Assembly: GCA_009176605.1 (NCBI GenBank)
Contig: SEYY01004931.1
Span: forward strand, 1 to 22,500
Direction of reading: 5' to 3'
DNA: 22,500 nucleotides
From: Armadillidium nasatum
Lineage: Eukaryota; Arthropoda; Malacostraca; Isopoda; Armadillidiidae
Shown: piece after piece, positions 1 to 12,149 of the stretch
Layout: each line of letters begins with the position of its first letter
Position numbering within the stretch: position 1 is the stretch's first letter
Program-made: the position numbers and the translations under genes
Notes under the pieces: model-generated
What the model was told of the DNA's origin: nothing
What the model saw: the letters and a program-made list of their open reading frames with translations, nothing else
Database searches by the model: none

Positions 1-1
1 T

Positions 2-433
2 AATAGTGGTGTTCCTCAGGGTTCTGTCCTATCCCCAACACTTTTTCTACTTTTCATTAATGACCTTCTCTCTATTACCTCATCTCTTATCCACTCCTAT
101 GCTGATGACTCCACCCTTCATTATTCCTTCCAGTTTGAAAAACGTCCCACCCAACAGCAGTTGATAGACTCGAGAAGGGTAGCCTTGGAGCAACTAACCT
201 CTGATCTTTCACTTATTTCAAATTGTGGAAGAGAAAACCTTGTTGTTTTCAATGCCTCAAATACTCAATTTCTTCATCTCTCCACTCGACACAATCTTCC
301 ACACAACTATGATATCTTCTTCGAAACCACACAACTCAAGCCTTCATCTGTTCTCAATATTCTTGGTGTTTCTTTTTCTCGTGATCTTTCTTGGAAAGAT
401 TGTGATTGCGGATGGTTGCTAAGAGAAACCTAA
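2..433 (+). pseudogene. LINE family A (Jockey/CR1 superfamily) reverse transcriptase fragment, cut by window start
   Basis: Frame 2 is open from base 2 to the stop at 431-433 and reads as the C-terminal part of a non-LTR retrotransposon RT. NSGVPQGSVLSPTLF (RT block around the GxPQGxxLSP motif) is followed by INDL and then by SYADDST, the catalytic YADD motif C. Downstream comes the typical thumb stretch NILGVSFSRDLSW. LINE homology ends near base 398, after which the frame runs into unrelated sequence, so this is a truncated, dead copy. The 5' part lies outside the window. The protein would act with an APE endonuclease in target-primed reverse transcription. The same family recurs at 5990-6425, 17112-18090 and 18090-19190. 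The YADD motif and the block order are seen; the family name is from memory of the group. Confidence 0.9.
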
Positions 434-1013
434 TGTCTGAGGAACAGCCTAATTATGGAAAGATTTTACATAAGTAGGTCAAGGTTAGGTTATGTTCACT
501 TGAAAACGTTGGAAAAAAAGATGGAAAGATGGTATGTTAGGCTTGGTTAGGGTATGTGAGGATGCAGTTACGAGTAAAAAGATTATTTTAGAAAAATTAT
601 TGTTTTGGTCTAATTAAACCTATATGTCTATAATATATGTATATGTATTTACGTATCCTCGGTGTTCTGTTTCTGTCTAAGTGTGCTATTTCAGATGTAA
701 GTAACATAAAAATCCCTTTGTTAAGTATAAAACGTACTCATTTCGTTGGAAATGACTCTATGGATAGTTTAGAAAAGGCTGGTAATGTGTATGTTTGGCT
801 ATGTTTTCATTAACTGCCAGTTCTTTCTGAAGATACTTTGCGTTAGTATGCGTGTATGTAGCTTATTATATCAGATGTCAGACGAAGAAATGCTATTAAT
901 CCTGAAAAGATAATGCTTATAAAGGGTGAATCACATTTTTGTTATAGCTTATATGCTTACATAGCTATGTATATATGTGTATGTGTGGACCTGTTTATGT
1001 AGGGAAAATGTCT
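434..1013. other. Non-coding interval, no feature recognised
   Basis: AT-rich unique-looking DNA between the LINE fragment and the inverted-repeat element. It contains short GGTTAGG-like words near 478-560 but no array, exon or transposon protein that I can recognise. Confidence 0.5.
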
Positions 1014-1683
1014 GGGGACCCTGTCAATGGAGGTACCTCTTTTTGATGGGGGAAGGGGTACTTTATTTTTTTCATTTGTTTTATAGTAGAATCTATGCCG
1101 ATTCCAAATCTGTAATCAGTTTTTCAAAATTCCAAACGGTTCCTGAGAAAAAGACTTTTAAAGTAACCCTTGTAGAATGACCTTGTAAAAAAAAGATCCT
1201 ATATATAAAAAAATTTTTTTATTTTTTTTCTGTAATTTTTTCATATTCTTATAGCAAATTTTCTCCTGATTCCAAATATGTAATTAGTTTTTCTTAATTC
1301 CTAATGGTTACTGAGATATGACTACTCAAAAAATCTCAAGGGGGCCGCCCCAATGGAAAGACCCCGAATTTGGGGGGAAATATTTTTATTTATTTTTTTC
1401 AGCGATTTTATAGTAAAATCTATGCTGATTCCAAATCTGTATGTAGTTTTTTCTAATTCTAAGCGAATCCTGAGAAAAAGAATTTTGAAGTGACGCTTGT
1501 CGAATGACCATGAAATTGGTGATATATGGCAACTACAAAAAAAGGAATTTTTTTTTTAATTTTTAAAAAAAAAATTGGTATATTTTTATAGATAATAATA
1601 TGCCGATTCCAAATATGTAATTAGTTTCTTTCAACTCCAAATGGTTACTGAGATATTACCAATCAAACAAGGAACGTACTTAT
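1014..1683. repeat. Two tandem copies of a ~335-bp terminal module
   Basis: Two kinds of related block alternate A-B-A-B. Block A is GATTCCAAATCTGTA... with CCTGAGAAAAAGA downstream, at about 1098 and 1428. Block B is GATTCCAAATATGTAATTAG followed by GGTTACTGAGATAT, at about 1269 and 1605. The spacing A to A is about 330 bp and B to B about 336 bp. The G/C-rich tip near 1014 has a diverged partner near 1341 (GGGGGCCGCCCCAATGGAAAG). The whole terminal module was therefore duplicated in tandem. Confidence 0.7.
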
Positions 1684-2228
1684 AAATATTGTTTTTGGCG
1701 AATTTCTCCGAATCTCACTTTTTTCAGAAAAAAATTTGCCAAAAATAAACGAACACTTAGAAGTTTTTCAAACTTTCTGGGTAAACGAGATACAGTGTGA
1801 GGAAGATAATCAGGTTACTATTCAGGTAATTGAATCAAGGTTTGAAGTGCGGAACCTATACCGTGCAAAGAGCAATTGATCACTATTTTTGAAACAAAAT
1901 TTTTTCAAGATTTCAAACGAGTTTACGCTCATACCAAACTACCTAAACCACACCGTATCAGCTTCATTGAGCATTCTTTTGAAAGCTACATATGTTTCCA
2001 AATTTTTCGCAAAAAAAAAAAATTTAAAAATTAAAAATTGTGTATTTTATCATGGATTTAGTGAAAAAAGTCATTAAAATACAGGGGGGGATTCAACCCC
2101 GTATTAAAAAAAAACAGAGCCTTCGAAGTTACCCATCGTTTCACGACAAATGAAGGAAGGATTACTCTTTAAAACATTCGTCTTTGGAGTCGATTGAAAC
2201 AAAAAAATTTTTCGTTGGCAGGGTCCCC
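1014..2228. mobile_element. Non-autonomous element with GGGGACCC inverted ends
   Basis: The left end GGGGACCCTGTCAA (1014-1027) is the inverted counterpart of the right end TTGGCAGGGTCCCC (2215-2228), with one mismatch. The interior has no transposase-like frame. The left 670 bp share modules with the right end, inverted, of the TTAA-flanked element at 13869-14751: a G/C-rich tip, then TTTTATAGTA, then GATTCCAAATCTG, then the conserved block GATTCCAAATATGTAATTAG. Both therefore belong to one family. No clear target-site duplication is visible (left flank TGTCT, right flank TTTATTAA), so the exact borders are less certain than for the second copy. A piggyBac-like or other TTAA-specific MITE is the best guess from the related copy. 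Confidence 0.6.
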
Positions 2229-2503
2229 TTTATTAAGAGTATAAATGTATCATTCGATCAGATGTTTGAAGGATAAAGAAATAAAATTAAATATTTTTAG
2301 AGAAAAATGTTAATAAAATGAATATTTCGAAGTTCTAAGCAGTGTAAGTTATTTTGTAAATGAGACAGACGTGAAGAAAATATAAGGAGTGTGGCAAAAT
2401 GCCAAAGTTTTTACGTCATAGTTATATTGAATGTAGATAATATTCGAAGGAGAATGAATAAGTAGTTAGTTTGTATAGCATAGATATTGGTAATGCTGCA
2501 TAT

Positions 2504-2540
2504 ATATCGCTTCTCCGGTGGAACAATGACGCAAGTGCAA
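2504..2540. repeat. Left terminal inverted repeat of the 3.4-kb transposon
   Basis: The tip ATATCGCTTCTCCGG (2504-2518) is identical to the inverse of 5944-5958. Beyond it, GAACA.TGACGCAAGTG also matches the partner, so the repeat runs for about 35 bp with only a few mismatches. Confidence 0.85.
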
Positions 2541-2900
2541 AATTTGATTTTTTAAATTAATATGACAACAGTACGAAAAAATGTTATTTCATCTGGTGGA
2601 ACAACGATATAGTTGTAATACCTTATATTGACCACTAGAGAGCAGTTACGTCGTTGTTCAAATTACGCGTTTTCAATCACATGTTCAGAAGAACAACGAC
2701 GTAACGGTCAGTTGTGTTTCAGTTTTTAAGTGTGACGCATCGTTTTTATTTCTAAAACGACGTAAGTGCTATTTCTTAACGGTAACGACAAATTTTGTGT
2801 TGATTCAAGTAGGGCAACGACGTAAGTGACAATTGCGTCATTGTTCTTCTCGAATAATCCACAATTTTCCATACCAAGTCAGTGGAACAATGCCGTAAGT
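2519..2900. repeat. Subterminal repeat cluster, probable transposase binding sites
   Basis: Variants of the 18-mer GGAACAAYGACGTAAGTG occur at about 2519-2537, 2597-2615, 2642-2660 (inverted), 2690-2708, 2754-2769, 2812-2830, 2832-2849 (inverted) and 2882-2900. The first is part of the left TIR. The right end has only about two: 5707-5725 and 5925-5945 (inverted, in the TIR). Short repeats in the terminal 400 bp with mixed orientation are typical of transposase-binding subterminal motifs in several DNA-transposon superfamilies. The binding role is inferred. Confidence 0.75.
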
Positions 2901-3087
2901 ATTTATTCCGTCAATATTGACTTCAAATTTTAAGTTATATTTTTGGATGTGACTGTTGTTTCTGTTATTGTTCACTCAACATTTTTTTGCGTTTCTCTGA
3001 ATCCATAATGTTATGTCAACATTGTATACTTTGTTTTTAGCCAATAATATAGACAGCTACAAATGGAACCGAACAAAAGGAATATTA

Positions 3088-5573
<2,486 letters not shown>

Positions 5574-5921
5574 TTTTTAGTTTATAAATATGAATAATAA
5601 ATATTTAGATTTCAATTCATTCTTTAAATTCATTTTCCCAGAAATTTTAATTAATGCTTTTCGTAAATATGAATGTCATAAATAATAATAATTTGGCATT
5701 TTCTAGAGGAACAATGACACAATTGGAAGGTTCTTAAGTTTTATGGGCTGTAGAATTTTAGTTTTTTCTTAGAAACAAAAACAAATGAGCCCATCTAAAA
5801 CTAGAATAAATTTGCCATATAAAAATGCCCATTCATTATTTCTAGGCTATTCCTTATTTCCTAGATAATTCCAAACACGCAAATGAAATATTAAATTGCG
5901 ATTTCTGAAGAACTGTGTAAT

Positions 5922-5958
5922 CTTCACTTGCGTCAATGTTCTTCCGGAGAAGCGATAT
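5922..5958. repeat. Right terminal inverted repeat of the 3.4-kb transposon
   Basis: CACTTGCGTCAATGTTCTTC followed by CGGAGAAGCGATAT is the inverted partner of 2504-2540. Confidence 0.85.
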
Positions 5959-5989
5959 GTTAACTAGAATTATTAAATTTGGGTATTCA

Positions 5990-6425
5990 TATGTTTGTTG
6001 CTGTCAAAAAAGGTGGAGGCCTAGAACTTTTCGTCTAATCAATTCTCCCGCTCTCACTAATTCTCTCCAGTCTCTTTCTACCAGTCGAATTGTTGCATCA
6101 CTTTCTCTATACTATCGCTAATACAAACAACACTGCTCTTCTGAATTCTCCCGTCAAATACCTTCTCCATTGAGGAGGACTCGTGAGATTCCCCTTTCTA
6201 CACGGTCTCATATATTCTTTGTCTGACCCCAGTCTTAAATACTATGCTACTTTACATGTTCTCTACTGTTAAAGTCCTGAACACTCCGTTTTTCTATTTT
6301 CTTGGCTTCTTTTGACTTGCACACTTTCAAACACCGTGTATCTGGACATGTCTACGTTTAACTACTGGGTTCCAGTATTTTCCCAACTCTAATGGAAATT
6401 GGTAGGCCACCTGCTTTTGACTACC
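5990..6425 (+). pseudogene. LINE family A, 3' end of ORF2 (C-terminal region)
   Basis: Plus-strand reading gives RPRTFRLINSPALTNSLQSL then STSRIVASLSLYYRY, the characteristic C-terminal tail after the RT thumb in this LINE family. Degraded, frame-shifted remnants of the last ~80 residues follow to the start of the (AT)n array at about 6430. The orientation matches the RT fragment at 1-433. In a full copy only about 65 residues would lie between the two, so these may be the two halves of one old insertion. It has no intact frame. Confidence 0.75.
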
Positions 6426-6428
6426 AGA

Positions 6429-6683
<255 letters not shown>

Positions 6684-6722
6684 CTTCATAAATATCTTTT
6701 AGGATCTTTATAAATACAGCAC

Positions 6723-6897
6723 CTTCTAAAATTTCAATATTTAGCTTAAATTTTTTCCGAAATGCTTCAATAGATGACCTTGGAACTGGATCGGCGCCGC
6801 AAGTCAAAGTATTCAAGCTTTGAAGTGTCTCTTCTGTGCATCTTGGACTGTTAATCAGAAAATTTAAAAGGGTCGGAATGGCAACCAGCCATGATAC
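6723..6897 (-). CDS. Acyl-CoA synthetase-like exon (third recognised exon)
   Basis: Minus-strand exon of 175 nt bounded by acceptor TTTTCAG (just above 6897) and a GAAG/GTGCTG donor (6721-6722). It encodes VSWLVAIPTLLNFLINSP, then the conserved TCGADPVPRSSIEAFRKKF and NIEILEG. In ANL-superfamily adenylating enzymes the GAxP segment follows the fatty-acyl/phenylpropanoid pocket region, and the final G would begin the (Y)GxTE adenine-binding motif in the next exon. It starts in phase 0, matching the end of the exon at 16847-16998, and ends one base into a codon. The next exon is not in the window, so it lies more than 6.7 kb away or has been missed. The enzyme would activate a carboxylic acid via an acyl-AMP; the substrate cannot be told. 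Confidence 0.85.
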
Positions 6898-7270
6898 CTG
6901 AAAAGTCAATTTTAGAAAATTAATGTTTAATTCATTATATTTAAATATATTCAAATTCTGGTGATTAAAATGAGAATTTTGAATTTAATAGTTGAAACAA
7001 AACAAATTCATTAAATTTTTATTTTGTCCCATGGAACGTAAATAAAATATGGGTAGAATGTTGAAACCTATCTCTCAAATTTTATCATGAATTTTTGTTT
7101 TGTATTCTTCATTTTTATTATTTGTTATTGGAATTCATCAGTCTATAAATTTTCCCATTATTAAACTCTTAATGAGCATCGCATTTAAGAATGTCATTGT
7201 GAACTCATATTAACAACTGTTAAGTTTTGATAAGACTTCCGAAGAGATCAAATCTCGGACAGTCACGAGA
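6898..7270. other. Intron sequence without recognised feature
   Basis: AT-rich intron DNA between the acceptor of the exon at 6723-6897 and the mariner-like remnant. I see no coding or repeat structure. Confidence 0.5.
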
Positions 7271-7279
7271 AATAAATTT

Positions 7280-8340
7280 AAAACGAGAAATTGAAAAATT
7301 CTGAATTATTAAATGAAATTGCCACACATTTATTCAAATCTGGAATATGCGAATATGATGTTTGTGTATGGGTTTTTTACAATGGGAATGCTATAGCTGG
7401 GGTTGAAGATTATCGCAAATGCTTTCAAGATAGCAGAATTCCTGATAAAAAGATATTTATAAAACTTTCAACACATTGTGTGAGACTGATAGACTTCCAG
7501 TGAGCACATCACATTTTAACCTGAACGTGCTCACAGAAAAGATGTAAATGAAGTAGAAGGAATTCTGGATTTTAATAGAACAGAGCCCTTCGACTAGCTC
7601 AAGAAGAATGGACGCTCAACTTGAAATTCTTCAAGACTAATCACCACAATGCACGAACAAGGCATATTTCCATCCCACCTAAAGCATGTACAGCACCTAC
7701 AACCATGAGACTGGATGGATAATCGCTAAACGTCATTTGATTCGATATTACTTTTTACTAATGAAGCAATATTCACTCGTAGTAGGGCTGAAAATTCAAG
7801 CAACTTACATCGATGGTCTGACGAAAAAACCCACGACATAGAAGATACAAATTTTCTTCATCGGTTTTCAGTTAACGTGTGATGTGAGATTGTCGATAGT
7901 CATTTGAATGGTTCTTTCATTACTGAGAATCGCTTAACAAGAGACGTTTTTTGGAATCTTTATTTTATTTTGAGTTTTATTTTATGCAAAATGAGTTATA
8001 AGTTCTCTTGTAAGATATTCCTTAAACATAAATCTTATGTACTATCAGAAAAGATGGAGCTCCTTCATATTTTGCTCACCAGGTCACAACATTTAAAATT
8101 TAAATGGAACTTTTCCATATTGATGAAATGATCGAGATGGAATTTTGTTTCCTGGGCTGATTGAAAAATGAGGTATACAAAAGAAAAGTGGACAATCGAG
8201 GTGCATTAATTCATTGAATTTTGAATGCTGCAGCTTGCATAAAAGAAAAAAGAGAAGAGCTCAGTAGGGAAACAAATGCTATTAACAGATGAGTCAGAAA
8301 ATAAAGGTTCATGATGATACCTTTCCCAAATTTATTGAAA
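7280..8340 (+). pseudogene. Tc1/mariner-like transposase remnant with DUF4817-type N-terminus
   Basis: Piecing the three plus frames together gives recognisable blocks in order. VFYNGNAIAGVEDYRKCF with RIPDKKIFIKL (7345-7500) is the helix-turn-helix of DUF4817-type transposases. STSSRR lies near 7590. FTNEAIFTR near 7755 is the first catalytic block, normally FTDEA, here Asp to Asn. RFSVNV then SHLNGSFITENRLT follows near 7860-7930. DGAPPHF-like text with FAHQVTTF lies near 8060-8095. AAACIKEKREELSRETNAIN is near 8230-8290, and KVHDDTFPKFIE lies near 8310-8340. Many stops and frameshifts show a very old copy, and the usual PPRSPDL block is missing. I could not find terminal inverted repeats. 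The family assignment is from block order recalled from arthropod sequences. Confidence 0.75.
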
Positions 8341-8502
8341 TATAAATATATTTTTCAAATAATCTTGTGTTAGCATTCTCGACCATACTTAAACTTTTAG
8401 AACGCTGTAATTGGATTAAAATTGGATTAAAACTTTTCTGATTTTTAGTTATACATTTATGTGTAGAATACACTCCCGGAGTTTAGTGCATTCCAAACCT
8501 TG
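8341..8502. other. Intron sequence between mariner remnant and microsatellite
   Basis: No coding or repeat signal beyond a short direct repeat, ATTGGATTAAA, near 8410-8430. Confidence 0.4.
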
Positions 8503-8742
<240 letters not shown>

Positions 8743-8970
8743 AAGGAACAAGAAGACGAACAACGGTGATGAAAGCATTTTAATTTGGATTGGACGTTTC
8801 GGGTTTGACTTTACCCATCATCAGCAAAAATTAAAATTCTGGGACAAATAAATACAATTATTATATTAGAACACTAAAATAAAAAAGCTAAAAATATTAA
8901 AAAATAAGTGAAAACACAGTAAAACATAACTCACATAACAAGCAACGAAAAATTAAAACGACTACATCCG
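8743..8970 (-). repeat. Left (3') terminal repeat of the Penelope-like element
   Basis: Begins AAGGAACAAGAAGACGAACA and ends CGACTACATCCG. It is the inverse of 11505-11730 and contains a hammerhead ribozyme in the sense direction of the RT gene. Confidence 0.95.
8777..8837 (-). ncRNA. Hammerhead ribozyme, type I, sense to the element
   Basis: On the minus strand the core reads CTGATGA (8818-8824), stem II GGGT/ACCC with loop AAAGTCAA, GAAA (8797-8800), then CGTC, with the cleavage site after GTC at 8793. Stem I is formed by ATTTTAATTT pairing exactly with AAATTAAAAT (8777-8786 with 8828-8837) plus TTG/CAA next to the core. A small asymmetric bulge (TCC) could serve the loop-loop contact. Stem III is minimal: the palindrome ACGT suits dimeric hammerheads reported for Penelope-like elements. 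Self-cleavage is expected but inferred. Confidence 0.88.
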
Positions 8971-9055
8971 AGAAGATTTAAAAACAATGTGAAATAAAAG
9001 CACAAAGGACAAAGTTAAGAGTATAAAATATGTAGTTGGTTGGTGAAATGTAAAG

Positions 9056-9537
9056 TAATCAGTAATAATAATAATAACGATAATAGTAATAATAATTATA
9101 ACAATAACGATAATAATGATAAAAATGACAATAACAATTAAAATAATAACAATGATAATTAGAATAATAACAATAATAATTAAAATAATGACAATAATGA
9201 CTAAAATATTGACAATGACTAAATTAATGACAATGACTAAAATAATGACAATGACTAAAATAATGACAATGACTAAAATAATGACAATGATTAAAAAATA
9301 ATGATATACAATGATTAAAATAATGAAAATGATTAAAATAATGACAATGATTAAAATAATGAAAATGATTAAAATAATGACAATGATTAAAATAATGACA
9401 ATGATTAAAATAATGACAATAATAATTAAAATAATGACAACAATAATTAAAATAAAGACAACAATAATTAAAATATTGACGATAATTAAAATAATGACCA
9501 TAATTAAAATAATAACAATAATAATTAAAATTATAAT

Positions 9538-9619
<82 letters not shown>
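9056..9619. repeat. 18-bp minisatellite grading into (AAT)n
   Basis: From about 9180 to 9430 the unit ATGACAATGATTAAAATA (18 bp, with ACTA/ATTA variants) repeats in tandem. It is flanked by shorter AATAAT-type repeats and ends in pure (AAT)n at 9541-9617. It lies in the 3' untranslated part of the Penelope-like element. Long open frames through it are an artefact of the repeat. Confidence 0.9.
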
Positions 9620-9642
9620 GAAAATTTTAGATATGGTAAACG

Positions 9643-11552
9643 TTAAAATAAAAAAAGCGGAATTGAAGACAGGTCTTTATTCAGTTCTGGTTTAAGTTCC
9701 CGAATATATAGGCTCTCCAGTATTCTCCTACTCAAGGAATCATTTGCAGAAGCCAGAATTTCAAATTTCTCCCGCGAGACACTGTGTTTCATATCCAGAC
9801 TGTGTGTTCGGATAGATGAAGATTCAGGTGTCGTAAGAGGCAAGTTGGTACGATAAGACAGGCCCAGGTGCTTCGAGATGCGCAAGTTGAGTTGTAGGCC
9901 AGTTTGGCCTATGTAGCGGGCATTGCAGTCCGCACACGTAAATTGGTAAACCAAAGACGATCTCAAACCTAGCGGGATAGTGTCTTTAAGTTTAAAAGAA
10001 TTGGAAATTTTAAAACCATTCACCGGTGTAAAAATAAACTGTACAGCCGGAAAAGTCTTATGCAGTGTAGGATTTAATGAATTTATCATTTTGATGGTAT
10101 TTAAGCCAATATAAGGAATTTTTAAATAAATCTTCTGCTTCGGTACAGTAATGGGAGGAGATTTTGGGCGATATACATCATCAAGAAGTTTTCTAACTAA
10201 ATCTGAAATTAAACTGATAGGGGAAAAGATTAAAGTTTGAAAAATTATGAAGGTACTTTTTTATTTCTTCATTGAAAATCAATCCATGTGGAACAAAGTT
10301 TAAAAGCCCGATAAAGTCTGCATTGTAATGCAGATAGTTTATACTTAGTAGGTAAAAAACTAAAAAAATTAAGACCAAGAAGGGTGGTGGATGGTTTTCT
10401 ATAGAGGGAAGTGGAAAATGAACCATTGGAGTGTTTAACAAGAATATCTAAAAAAGGCAGGGAGTTATCGTCTTGACCTTCCATGGTAAAAGTAATATTG
10501 TGATGTTTGGTGTTAAGATAGTCTAAAAACAAAGTAGCTTGAGATTGGTGATTAAAAATTAAAAAACAGTCGTCTACATACCTCTTATATACGATAGGCT
10601 TAAATTCAGGGGGGCAAGCGTTTAGCCAATTTTGTTCATGGAATGATAAAAAGGAATTTGCAAAAGCCGGACCCAGAGGAGACCCCATGGCCATGCCATT
10701 CATTTGTTTATAAAGCTGGTTGTTAAATAGGAAAATAGTATCATTTGTTGCTAGATTAAGAAGCTTGGCAAACTGTGTTTTATTAAGAGAGTGTAGTATA
10801 TAATCCGGAGCAGGAAAAAGTTGGTTAACAATAATATCACGGGTTTCTTTCACAGGAACATTAGTAAATAGTGATTTAACATCAAAACTAGCCATATAGC
10901 AGTTGTTAATTGAAACGGAAGTAATGAACTCTGAGAACTCAAAAGAATCTTTAATACTATATTGGTTGGAGGTAACGGGATCGATTAAAGGTAATAGAAG
11001 CTTAGATAGTTTATATGTAGGGGAATTTATTGCTGAAAGGATGGGTCTAAGGGGAATGCCCAATTTATGCACTTTAGGTAAACCATAGAGTAAGCCTGGA
11101 ATGGAGCCCGAGACTACGAGAGAACTAAAAGAATTGGAAACACCTTGCCTTTTAATGGTTCGTAAAAAATTATTAATCCTGTCTTCGATTTGTAAAATAT
11201 ATTTAAAAACATCACCAGTCACACGACAAAATTTAGAGGAATCGGACAAGATTAGTTGTAACTTATCCAAGTAACTAGTTCTATCAATTAAAACGACACC
11301 CTTTCCTTTATCTGGTCTGCAAATTAGAATTGATTTGTCATCTTTAAGATCTTTAAGTATCTTGAAATCTTTAAATTTAAAAACTGGGGAATATGTCTTA
11401 CTGCCTCTAAAACTATAAAAAAACTTTTTAGACCAAAAACGAATATCGTCAATACAAGATTGATAGTTAATAGGATTTTGTATATTATTCAATTGATGGA
11501 TAATCGGATGTAGTCGTTTTAATTTTTCGTTGCTTGTTACGTGAGTTATGTT
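9643..11552 (-). pseudogene. Penelope-like RT-GIY-YIG endonuclease, two frameshifts
   Basis: The frame opens after a stop at 11553-11555 inside the right repeat and has no ATG near its start, so the true start may need splicing or lie in the repeat. RT landmarks in order: CRPDKGKGVVLIDR, LPKVHKLGIPLRPI, FDVKSLFTNVP (motif A), GMAMGSPLGPAFAN (motif B), KRYVDDCFLIF (motif C, catalytic Asp pair) and SLYRKPSTT. After CSTWIDF (about 10272) the frame shifts to NEEIKKYLHNFSNF, and near 10220 it shifts again to LISDLVRKLLDDVYRPK. The last part holds the GIY-YIG nuclease: VYQFTCADCNARYIGQTG (with CxxC), R and H (LRISKHLG), catalytic Glu in ILESLYI, and Asn in ELNKD; stop at 9643. The protein would nick DNA and prime reverse transcription. 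The N-terminus is shorter than typical members. Confidence 0.93.
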
Positions 11553-11726
11553 TTACTGTGTTTTCACTTATTTTTTAATATTTTTAGCTTTTTTTTTTTT
11601 GGTCTAATATAATAATTGCATTTATTTGTCCCAGAATTTTAATTTTTGCTGATGATGGGTAAAGTCAAACCCGAAACGTCCAATCCAAATTAAAATGCTT
11701 TCATCACCGTTGTTCATCTTCTTGTT

Positions 11727-11730
<4 letters not shown>
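11505..11730 (+). repeat. Right (5') terminal repeat of the Penelope-like element
   Basis: Inverse of 8743-8970, ending TTCTTGTTCCTT directly against (AT)n. The RT reading frame extends into it as far as 11552. Confidence 0.95.
11636..11696 (+). ncRNA. Hammerhead ribozyme, type I, antisense to the element
   Basis: Stem I ATTTTAATTT (11636-11645) plus TTG; CTGATGA (11649-11655); stem II GGGT (11657-11660) and ACCC (11669-11672); GAAA (11673-11676); CGTC (11677-11680); then CAA, TCC and the stem I partner AAATTAAAAT (11687-11696). All core bases are intact. Because the repeats are inverted, this copy would be active only in a plus-strand transcript, opposite to the RT gene. Confidence 0.88.

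Positions 11731-11813
<83 letters not shown>
11731..11813. repeat. (AT)n array between Penelope-like element and tRNA-like SINE
   Basis: 83 bp of AT dinucleotides, pure. Confidence 0.97.
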
Positions 11814-11814
<1 letters not shown>

Positions 11815-11880
11815 TGGCTTGGTTCAGTGGAAGAGTTTCATGCTATTGCGCATGAAATAGATGGTTCGAAGCTCCGTTTA
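11815..11880 (+). mobile_element. tRNA-like SINE head
   Basis: TGGTTCAGTGGAAGAG (11820-11835) fits a Pol III A box, and GGTTCGAAGCTCC (11863-11875) fits a B box with one extra base. TTCATG...CATGAA between them forms an anticodon-arm-like hairpin. The ends do not pair as an acceptor stem, so it is not a working tRNA but is likely the head of a SINE. Its body may continue towards about 12050, where no further structure is clear. Confidence 0.55.
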
Positions 11881-12149
11881 TAAAATTATTATTTATAATC
11901 TTTTAGAGGAAGAGCCGTCAAGAGGCAAAGATGACTCGACGTGGATGTTCCCAGATTGAACATGAAGGTTTTCTGTAGTTTGAGAATGCAAGGCTCCCTA
12001 GCCTCCCCCCCCCTCCAGCGGAGCAGCACAATGTTATCGTAATGCGAGGTCACTGGCAGCGACGAAATCCGAAATTGGTCCCCAGGGTGTCAGCCGATGC
12101 TCTGGGCTTCTGCTCATGGCAGGGAACGTAGAAATTAATTCGGCCCCCA
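11881..12149. other. Interval between SINE head and LINE family B
   Basis: GC-richer than its surroundings, with a C tract at 12006-12014. It could be a SINE body or the 5' part of the LINE that follows; I recognise no protein motif. Confidence 0.35.

Noticed and set aside
478..560. GGTTAGG words resembling insect telomere repeats (TTAGG)n
   Set aside because: Only a few scattered copies, no tandem array.
2642..2900. CRISPR-like array of short repeats
   Set aside because: Repeats are variable, in both orientations and unevenly spaced inside a transposon end; this is a eukaryotic sequence.
8962..9646. Hydrophobic and Lys/Met-rich open frames of 111-179 codons on both strands
   Set aside because: They follow the 18-bp minisatellite and (AAT)n tract; composition alone keeps them open. 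They are not membrane proteins.
11815..11880. Functional tRNA gene
   Set aside because: The A and B boxes are recognisable but the acceptor stem does not pair and the T-arm has an extra base; kept only as a SINE-like head.
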